A stretch of DNA of 5,893 bases, from the NCBI GenBank assembly GCA_934085595.1, contig CAKOHK010000021.1:1-5893 (forward strand), in the 5' to 3' direction. The translations under genes and the position numbers were made by a program. Position 1 is the stretch's first letter; every line of letters begins with the position of its first letter. Source of the stretch: an uncultured Bacilli bacterium. Lineage in GTDB: Bacteria; Bacillota_I; Bacilli_A; RF39; UBA660. Shown in pieces: positions 1 through 5,151 of the stretch. The notes under the pieces are model-generated. The model was not told the DNA's origin. It searched no databases and saw nothing but the letters and a program-made list of their open reading frames with translations.

Positions 1-2
1 TT

Positions 3-77
3 AAAAAAGCTAATTATTTTGAAGTATTTGGTCATCTTTTGAAAGATGTTATTAATGGAAAAGTAAATGTGTTTTGA
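3..77 (+). CDS. C-terminal end of an unidentified protein (5' end outside window)
   Basis: The frame starting at base 3 is open from the left edge to a TGA at 75-77. It encodes the last 24 residues of a protein that includes NYFEVFGHLLKDVINGKV. The other two forward frames close within 42 bases, and a good hairpin terminator follows 43 bases after the stop, which supports a real gene end. The piece looks like an ordinary amphipathic helix at a soluble protein's C terminus. It is too short to assign a family. If TGA were read as Trp the frame would close two codons later at TAA, so this end does not settle the genetic code by itself. Confidence 0.55.
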   Translation, partial: KKANYFEVFGHLLKDVINGKVNVF

Positions 78-120
78 ATATAAAAATATTAAAATTAAAA
101 ATTGACAAGCAAATAAAATT

Positions 121-150
121 GTATCATTTCATTATGAAGTGATACTTTTT
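121..150 (+). terminator. Intrinsic terminator of the upstream gene
   Basis: A 10-bp stem pairs GTATCATTTC (121-130) with GAAGTGATAC (136-145), with one G-U wobble and a 5-base loop. It is followed directly by TTTTT (146-150). Its position 43 bases after the TGA at 75-77 fits termination of the gene that enters from the left edge. Confidence 0.8.
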
Positions 151-159
151 AATAATAAT

Positions 160-188
160 ATGAAACTTAAATAAATGTGTGCTATACT
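160..188 (+). promoter_or_regulatory. Candidate extended -10 promoter
   Basis: TATACT at 183-188 is preceded by TGC (180-182), which gives an extended -10 element. ATGAAA at 160-165, 17 bp upstream, matches 4 of 6 bases of the -35 consensus. It lies just after the 121-150 terminator. A transcript starting near 195 could read through to the small gene at 371, with a leader of about 175 bases. No terminator hairpin is evident between here and 539-572. Confidence 0.4.
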
Positions 189-326
189 TGTTAAGTAAAT
201 GGAGTTTTGGAGATAACTTGAAATTAAGTAGAAAATTTAGAAAAATATTACATAATGAATTTTTGACATTCAAGACAAAATGTTTGAACTGAAATGTGTT
301 AAACTGTTTATAAGATCTATGGTTTA

Positions 327-355
327 TGCTAGAATATTTAATGAAATGATATAAT
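327..355 (+). promoter_or_regulatory. Candidate promoter(s) of the small membrane-protein gene
   Basis: Two extended -10 elements lie close together. One is TGC-TAGAAT (327-335), with TTTATA (307-312) at 17 bp as a 4/6 -35 match. The other is TGA-TATAAT (347-355), which is a perfect -10 with no recognisable -35. The second would start transcription near 362, inside or right at the AGGAG of the next gene, giving an almost leaderless mRNA. The first would give a leader of about 30 bases and is the more conventional choice. Confidence 0.45.
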
Positions 356-370
356 AAATAGGAGTAAAAT

Positions 371-547
371 ATGAAAAGATATATGAAATATTTAATAAGT
401 ACAATAATATTTTTTGTTATGTATACTTTAATAGAGTATATATTAATTAGAAATATAGACTTTAAAATGATTATTGTTACAACGATAATATATGCTGTGC
501 TTTATATAATAATTGATTTGGTTTGTGATAAATTGTTAAAAAAATAA
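371..547 (+). CDS. Small hypothetical membrane protein, 58 aa, two predicted helices
   Basis: ATG at 371 is preceded by AGGAG (360-364) with a 6-base spacer and ends at TAA 545-547. The product (MKRYMKYLISTII...) has two hydrophobic stretches, at about residues 8-27 and 33-50. They are separated by a short polar turn (RNIDFK), with basic residues at the start (KRYMK) and at the end (DKLLKK). This fits a helical hairpin with both ends in the cytoplasm. The gene is convergent with the repressor at 564-1124 and shares its terminator. I do not recognise a family. Small Ile/Tyr-rich two-helix proteins like this are common in low-GC Bacillota, and nothing here shows a function. The Shine-Dalgarno, upstream promoter signals and downstream terminator make a real gene likely. 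Confidence 0.65.
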   Translation: MKRYMKYLISTIIFFVMYTLIEYILIRNIDFKMIIVTTIIYAVLYIIIDLVCDKLLKK

Positions 548-572
548 ATATTTTTGGTAATATTTATTTTTT
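539..572. terminator. Bidirectional AT-only terminator between convergent genes
   Basis: A perfect 14-bp inverted repeat pairs AAAAAATAAATATT (539-552) with AATATTTATTTTTT (559-572) around the loop TTTGGT. The right arm ends in six Ts for plus-strand transcripts. The left arm and base 538 give seven Us for minus-strand transcripts. It contains the TAA of the small gene (545-547) and the stop of the repressor gene (564-566, minus strand), so it can end both transcripts. There is no G-C pair in the stem, so its strength is uncertain. Confidence 0.6.
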
Positions 573-1124
573 GTTTGGCAGTAAAACTTCTAAGTATTCT
601 AATAGTTCTTCTTTTGTGTATTTATCACTATTTTGAAGCCATTCTATTCCTATGTTTAATACGCCTCCTAGGTAAAACTTTGCAATTATATCACTTGGTA
701 CTTTAAGGCCTATATCATCTGATTTAATTTTTGATAATATATCTTTATTTACTACACTTAATAATATATCCATCATAATACTATTTCTGTTGTTTATCAT
801 TATAGAGTTATATATATCTTTTTTATCTTCTATATGATCAAGAAATAAACTTATCATTTTTAGATAATATTCTCTTGTGTTTAAATTATTATTATTTTTA
901 TTTAATTGCTGACTAAATTCTTCTTTTAAATTATTTATTAAATCTACTAATAGTTCATATTTATCTTCATAATGAGAATAGAATGTTGATCTATTTATTA
1001 ATGCTTTACTACATATATCAGATACTTTTATTTCTTCAAAAGATTTAGTTTTCATTAATTCAAGTAGAGTATTATATAATAATTTTTTTGTTTTGATTAC
1101 TCTTAAATCATTTGCTTTTTTCAT
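564..1124 (-). CDS. TetR/AcrR-family transcriptional repressor
   Basis: This 186-aa protein has the usual TetR length. Residues ~10-65 form the N-terminal DNA-binding domain. The helix-turn-helix and following helix are clear in VSDICSKALINRSTFYSHYE (34-53), followed by DKYELL. The C-terminal half holds the ligand/dimer domain, ending in a helix pair (IAKFYLGGVLNIGIEWLQ, ~147-164, then KEELLEYLEVLL). This pattern is typical of the Firmicutes-type TetR C-terminal domain. The start ATG (minus strand, 1124) has AGGTG at 1131-1135 with a 6-base spacer and a promoter just upstream. The gene is divergent from the large RND-type transporter, with 169 bp between the starts. TetR proteins in this arrangement usually repress both themselves and the pump until a ligand binds. 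The inducer cannot be read from the sequence, and control of the pump is inferred from position. Confidence 0.93.
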   Translation of the reverse strand: MKKANDLRVIKTKKLLYNTLLELMKTKSFEEIKVSDICSKALINRSTFYSHYEDKYELLVDLINNLKEEFSQQLNKNNNNLNTREYYLKMISLFLDHIEDKKDIYNSIMINNRNSIMMDILLSVVNKDILSKIKSDDIGLKVPSDIIAKFYLGGVLNIGIEWLQNSDKYTKEELLEYLEVLLPNKK

Positions 1125-1141
1125 TTAAATCACCTGTTAAC

Positions 1142-1170
1142 ATTATACTATAGTTTGTCATTTTGGTAAA
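1142..1170 (-). promoter_or_regulatory. Promoter of the TetR-family gene
   Basis: On the minus strand, TATAAT (plus 1142-1147) is a perfect -10. TTTACC (plus 1165-1170) lies 17 bp upstream and matches 4 of 6 bases of the -35 consensus. Transcription would start near 1135-1136, at the edge of the AGGTG Shine-Dalgarno, so the leader is very short. An 8-bp palindrome ACTATAGT (1147-1154) overlaps the end of the -10 and the spacer. Confidence 0.6.
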
Positions 1171-1206
1171 TGCTTTAAGATACATAGTAATACATATTTA
1201 CAAAAA
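1161..1206. promoter_or_regulatory. Candidate TetR operator in the divergent intergenic region
   Basis: TTTTGGTAAAT (1161-1171) and ATTTACAAAAA (1196-1206) form an inverted repeat matching at 10 of 11 positions, with a 24-bp centre. The left arm holds the repressor's own -35 (TTTACC on the minus strand). The right arm holds TTTACA (1198-1203), a 5/6 -35 match facing the transporter. Inside lies ATACATA twice (1180-1186 and 1190-1196), spaced exactly 10 bp apart. A repressor bound here could block both promoters. No footprint is implied; this is symmetry plus context. Confidence 0.35.
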
Positions 1207-1226
1207 TGTTGGTTATTATACAAAAT
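1198..1226 (+). promoter_or_regulatory. Weak candidate promoter of the transporter gene
   Basis: TTTACA (1198-1203) is a 5/6 -35 match, followed after 17 bp by CAAAAT (1221-1226), a 4/6 -10 match. Alternatives are TATTAT (1214-1219), TATAAC (1250-1255) and TAAAAT (1264-1269), each a 5/6 -10 match without a good -35. No TGn-TATAAT extended element exists here, unlike the other plus-strand promoters in the window. The transporter may therefore have a weaker, regulated promoter. Confidence 0.3.
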
Positions 1227-1293
1227 AAAGTTTAATATAGTGTTAATTTTATAACTTTAGTAATAAAATATCTTAGCGTGAGATGGAGGAGAT

Positions 1294-4200
1294 ATGAAAA
1301 AAATAGTTAATAAAATTTGTGAATATCCTAAAAGAGTTTTAGTTATTTCATGTATACTTCTTGTTATTTCTTTTATTGCGATGAGTTTAACTAGAATTAA
1401 TTATGATATTTTGGTTTATTTGCCAAAGGATATAGAAACTATTCAAGGCCAAGATATATTAACTGATGATTTTGATATGGGTGCTTATAGTATTGCAGTA
1501 ACAACAAATATGAACAGTAAAGATATACTTAAGTTTGAAAATGATATATCAAATGTAAAAGGAGTTAATAAAGTAGTTTCTATTTATGATGTTATTGGTA
1601 GTAATATTCCACTTGAAATGCTTCCTAGTGATATAACTAAGTATTTAAATAATGATAATACTGATATTTTATTTATTACTTTTAATGGAAGTACTTCTTC
1701 CAATGAAACTTTAGATGCTGTTAGTGAAATAAGGGAAATTACTAATAATAAACTTAAACTTGGTGGTATGAGTTCTATGGTTCTTGATACTATGAACTTA
1801 TCTAATAAAGAAATTGCTATATATATAGTTATAGCAGTTGTGCTTTGTATTTTGATATTAGAACTTTCTTTAGATTCTTATTTAGCTCCAGTTTTATTGC
1901 TTGCTAATATAGGGTTTGCAATTGTATTTAATTTAGGAACTAATTTGTTTATGGGTCAAATATCTTATATTACTAAAGCGTTAGTTGCAGTTTTACAGCT
2001 TGGAGTTACAACAGACTTTTCAATATTCTTATATCATTCTTATGAAAGTAAGAAAAAGAATATGGATAAAAAAGATGCAATGAAGGAAGCTATAAATGAA
2101 ACGTTTTCTTCAGTTATGGGTAGTTCACTTACAACAGTTGCTGGATTTCTAGTTCTTTGTACTATGAGTTTAACTCTTGGTAAGGACCTTGGAATTGTAA
2201 TGGCTAAAGGCGTTATTCTTGGAGTTGTATGTGTTCTTACATTGTTTCCTAGTATGCTTTTGGTTTTTGATAAACAAATTGAAAAGACTTCTCATAAGAG
2301 CATTAATTTAGACTTTAGTCCTCTTAATAGATTTATTGTTAAAAATCATGTCTTGTTATTTATTATATTTTTAGTTTTATTAGTACCTGCATATTTAGGA
2401 TATAAAAATATTGATGTTTATTATAAGATGGATAGATCACTTCCTGAGACTTTAGAGAGTATTAGTACTAATACTTTGCTTAAAGATAAGTTCAATATAG
2501 TTAGTCCTGAAATTATACTTGTAAGTAATGATACTAATGAAAATACTATTGATAGTATGGTTAATGAAATTAAAAATGTAGATGGTGTTGATTTTGCTTT
2601 AAGTTTTAGTGATATAAGTAAACTTGGAATAAGTGAAGATATGCTTAGTGATAAGATGCTTAAAGTGTTTAAAAGTGATAATTATCAAATGGTTTTAGTC
2701 AACTCATTATATGAGGTGGCAAGCGATGAGATTAATGAGCAGATAGGTGAAATAAATGCTATTGTTAAGAAGTATGATGATAAAGCAATAGTTGCTGGTG
2801 AAGGACCATTAATGAAAGATTTAATTACTATAAGTGATACTGATTTTAATAATGTTAATGCATCATCAATTATATGTATATTTATTATATTGTTTATAGT
2901 TCTTAAGAATTATTCATTACCTTTCTTATTAATATGTACTATTGAGGCAGCTATAATTATTAATATGTCATTCTCATATTTTGGAGGAGTTACACTTCCA
3001 TTTATTGCTCCGATAGTTCTTGGTACTATACAGTTAGGTGCTACAATTGATTATGCTATACTTCTTACAACTACGTATATTGGTAAGAGAAAAAATGGTA
3101 TAAGTAGTAAAGATGCTATGATTCAAACACTTAACTATAATGGAAAGAGTATACTTGTAAGTGGCTTGTGTTTCTTTGCAGCAACGTTTGGAGTTGGAGT
3201 ATATTCAGATATTGATATGGTTGGTTCTCTTTGTACTTTAATAAGTAGGGGAGCAGTTATAAGTATGATAGTAGTTATATTTGTCTTACCTTCAATACTT
3301 ATAATATTTGATAAATTAATTATGAAAACAGAAATTAGAAAGGATAAAATTATGAAAAAAATAAATGGTTTATTTGCTGTAGCAGTTATGGCTTTATTAT
3401 TAAATCCTATTAATACTATGGCACTTACTAAAGACGAAATGGTTTTTGGTAAAATTGATAATAGTGGTGAAATTAAAAGTATGTTTATTAATGAACATTT
3501 AATAAATAATGATAAAAAAGATAGTCTTGATGATTATAGTGAACTTAAAGATATTCTTAATATTAATGGAGATGAAACCTATAGTATAGATGGTAATAAG
3601 TTAACATGGAAAGCTAATGGAAATGATATTTATTATCAAGGTAAAACTGATAAAGAGTTACCTATTAGTGTTAGTGCTTCTTATAGTCTTGATGGCAATG
3701 ATATGAATGTTAGTGATATGCTTGGTAAAAGTGGACACGTAGTTATTAAACTTAAATATACTAATAGTGATAAACATGTGTCTAAAATCAATGGTAAAAA
3801 AGAAACTTTATATACACCATTTGTTGTAACTTATGGAACAATTATTTCATCAAAAGAAAATACTAACATTAAAGTAAGTAGTGGAAAAATAATATCTAAT
3901 GGTTCTAAAAATATTGTTACAGCTATTGCGTTACCTGGTCTTTATGAAAGCCTTGGGTACAGTAGTCTTAAGGATATGAATACTATTACTATTGAATATG
4001 ATACTACTAGTTTTGAACTTGGTACTAGTTACTCAGTCATTACTCCAAAAATTGTAGATTCAAGCGATTTAAAAGTATTTGATAAATTAGATAAGCTTTA
4101 TGATAGTAGTAAAGAATTATCTGATAATATGAATAAGATAGATGATAGCACTAAATTATTAAGAGATGGATCTTCTACATTGAAAAATAGTTTAGAAATG

Positions 4201-5073
4201 TCTATTAATAAACTTTCAAATGATAAAAGTAGTGCTCTTACTGATGAGCAAATTAGTAAAATAGCTAGTCAAGCTAATGCTAGTGTTATGGGAAGTTTAA
4301 CAGATGAATATAAGAAAAATATTCAAGATAGTACATTTGCAATAGTTGAAAAAAGTTTAGAAGCTGAGGATAGTGAAGCTACTAGTTATGTTACTAATTT
4401 AGTTAGTGAAAGTTTTAAAGAATTTTTAATTCAAAGTGGAAAAATGGAAGATTATATAGCTTGTGAAAGAGCTAAAGCTACTTTAGAAGATGTAACAACT
4501 AATGAATCATGTATAAAAATCGCTAGTGATAAATCAATTAGTGCTGCTTTAAATGCATTAAGTAAATCTAATAATGAGACTGCTAGTTATGTAAAAAATC
4601 GTACAGCTAGAAAGGTATCTGATGCTGTTTCAGTTAGTGTTTTAGAAAATACTGCTAATAGTGTATCAACAAGTGTTGCAAGTAGTGTTGCTAGTTTAGT
4701 TGGTAATGGTGTTAAAGAAGAATCAGTGAAAAGTATTACTTTCTCATTAAATACTTTATATAATGGAGTTAGTCAAATAGATAGTGGTATAAATGAACTA
4801 TCAGATGGAGTTAGTAAGTTTAATGATGAGGGTATACAAAAACTTAATAAACTTATTAATGGTGAAGTAAAAGAAAGTAGTACAAAAATTAAAGAATTAG
4901 TAAAACTTGGAGAGAAATATCAAACTTTTGCTGGTAATAGTGATAATCAAGATAGTGAAACAAAATTCGTATTAGTTATGGATGGACAAAAACTAGAAAA
5001 AGAAGTAAAAGTTAATGATAGTAGTAAAACTGAAACTACGTTTATACAAAGAATTAAAAATTTGTTTAAATAA
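1294..5073 (+). CDS. MMPL/RND-superfamily transporter fused to a secreted coiled-coil ectodomain
   Basis: ATG 1294 follows GGAGG (1285-1289). Of 1259 residues, ~1-680 form a complete MMPL-type RND pump. TM1 is at ~13-32, an outer loop at 34-172, TM2-6 at ~173-325, TM7 at ~351-370, a second outer loop at 371-521 and TM8-12 at ~522-672. The expected proton-relay aspartates are D241 in TM4 (GVTTDFS) and D586 in TM10 (GATIDYA). A signal-peptide-like segment follows (687-710), then a conserved domain (~711-920; TWKANGNDIYYQGKTDKELP at 771-790). The rest (~925-1185) is a Ser/Asn-rich helical region with YhgE/Pip-like Leu/Gly heptads (e.g. NGVSQIDSGINELSDGVSKF, 1157-1176). MMPL proteins export lipids, peptides or drugs using the proton gradient; the substrate here is unknown. 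MMPL pumps of this small type are normally ~700 aa, so the C-terminal half is extra. Repressor control is inferred from the divergent TetR gene. Confidence 0.9.
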   Translation: MKKIVNKICEYPKRVLVISCILLVISFIAMSLTRINYDILVYLPKDIETIQGQDILTDDFDMGAYSIAVTTNMNSKDILKFENDISNVKGVNKVVSIYDVIGSNIPLEMLPSDITKYLNNDNTDILFITFNGSTSSNETLDAVSEIREITNNKLKLGGMSSMVLDTMNLSNKEIAIYIVIAVVLCILILELSLDSYLAPVLLLANIGFAIVFNLGTNLFMGQISYITKALVAVLQLGVTTDFSIFLYHSYESKKKNMDKKDAMKEAINETFSSVMGSSLTTVAGFLVLCTMSLTLGKDLGIVMAKGVILGVVCVLTLFPSMLLVFDKQIEKTSHKSINLDFSPLNRFIVKNHVLLFIIFLVLLVPAYLGYKNIDVYYKMDRSLPETLESISTNTLLKDKFNIVSPEIILVSNDTNENTIDSMVNEIKNVDGVDFALSFSDISKLGISEDMLSDKMLKVFKSDNYQMVLVNSLYEVASDEINEQIGEINAIVKKYDDKAIVAGEGPLMKDLITISDTDFNNVNASSIICIFIILFIVLKNYSLPFLLICTIEAAIIINMSFSYFGGVTLPFIAPIVLGTIQLGATIDYAILLTTTYIGKRKNGISSKDAMIQTLNYNGKSILVSGLCFFAATFGVGVYSDIDMVGSLCTLISRGAVISMIVVIFVLPSILIIFDKLIMKTEIRKDKIMKKINGLFAVAVMALLLNPINTMALTKDEMVFGKIDNSGEIKSMFINEHLINNDKKDSLDDYSELKDILNINGDETYSIDGNKLTWKANGNDIYYQGKTDKELPISVSASYSLDGNDMNVSDMLGKSGHVVIKLKYTNSDKHVSKINGKKETLYTPFVVTYGTIISSKENTNIKVSSGKIISNGSKNIVTAIALPGLYESLGYSSLKDMNTITIEYDTTSFELGTSYSVITPKIVDSSDLKVFDKLDKLYDSSKELSDNMNKIDDSTKLLRDGSSTLKNSLEMSINKLSNDKSSALTDEQISKIASQANASVMGSLTDEYKKNIQDSTFAIVEKSLEAEDSEATSYVTNLVSESFKEFLIQSGKMEDYIACERAKATLEDVTTNESCIKIASDKSISAALNALSKSNNETASYVKNRTARKVSDAVSVSVLENTANSVSTSVASSVASLVGNGVKEESVKSITFSLNTLYNGVSQIDSGINELSDGVSKFNDEGIQKLNKLINGEVKESSTKIKELVKLGEKYQTFAGNSDNQDSETKFVLVMDGQKLEKEVKVNDSSKTETTFIQRIKNLFK
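3339..3354 (+). promoter_or_regulatory. Internal Shine-Dalgarno and ATG at the fusion junction
   Basis: AAAGGA (3339-3344), a 7-base spacer and ATG (3352-3354) lie inside the long gene, in frame, exactly where the pump part ends and the signal-peptide part begins. This is the spacing of a real initiation site. It suggests either a relic of two once separate genes or an active second start. No stop codon separates the two parts in the main frame. The nearest TAA (3345-3347) is out of frame. Confidence 0.5.
3352..5073 (+). other. Possible second product: 573-aa secreted protein from the internal start
   Basis: If translation begins at the internal ATG (codon 687 of the long gene), the product starts MKKINGLFAVAVMALLLNPI. 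It has a basic n-region, a hydrophobic core and a plausible signal peptidase I site after NTMA (residue 710 of the long form). The mature part begins LTKDEMVFGKIDNSGEIKSM. From memory, this opening and the IYYQG/TDKELP region resemble a family of secreted Clostridia/Bacilli proteins encoded as stand-alone genes; I know of no functional name. The C terminus (ETTFIQRIKNLFK) is amphipathic and has no membrane helix or LPXTG signal. Alternatively the segment is only a thirteenth helix that places the domain outside the cell as a tethered ectodomain. Confidence 0.4.
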
Positions 5074-5078
5074 TTATT

Positions 5079-5117
5079 TAAAATAGAAATATTAGTTAGT
5101 ATTTCTATTTTATTTTT
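5079..5117 (+). terminator. Intrinsic terminator of the transporter gene
   Basis: A perfect 13-bp stem pairs TAAAATAGAAATA (5079-5091) with TATTTCTATTTTA (5100-5112) around an 8-base loop and ends in TTTTT (5113-5117). It begins 5 bases after the transporter's TAA. The extended -10 of the next gene starts at the last T of the tail. Confidence 0.8.
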
Positions 5118-5125
5118 GCTATAAT
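5117..5125 (+). promoter_or_regulatory. Extended -10 promoter of the DUF5684-like gene
   Basis: TGC-TATAAT (5117-5125) is a perfect extended -10. No good -35 is present (TTAGTA at 5096-5101, 3/6, lies in the loop and right arm of the preceding terminator). Transcription would start near 5132, about 20 bases before the ATG at 5152. It lies directly against the terminator, so the downstream gene is likely to be its own transcription unit. Confidence 0.6.
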
Positions 5126-5151
5126 AGATGTATAGTAGTGGAGGGATAAAT

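Noticed and set aside
102..107. Perfect TTGACA as a -35 box
   Set aside because: The nearest good -10 (TATCAT, 122-127) is only 14 bp away and lies inside the terminator stem.
263..268. Second perfect TTGACA as a -35 box
   Set aside because: No -10-like hexamer lies at 16-18 bp; the sequence there is GAACTG and neighbours.
1215..1220. Second minus-strand TATAAT as a repressor promoter
   Set aside because: The nearest -35-like sequence (TTAACA, plus 1241-1246) is 20 bp away. The promoter at 1142-1170 has better spacing and lies nearer the gene.
4621..4700. Ser/Val/Ala-rich stretch with recurring AGT codons as a DNA repeat
   Set aside because: The units (SVST, SVAS, SVAS) are short and irregular. 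It reads as low-complexity protein sequence, not a tandem DNA repeat.
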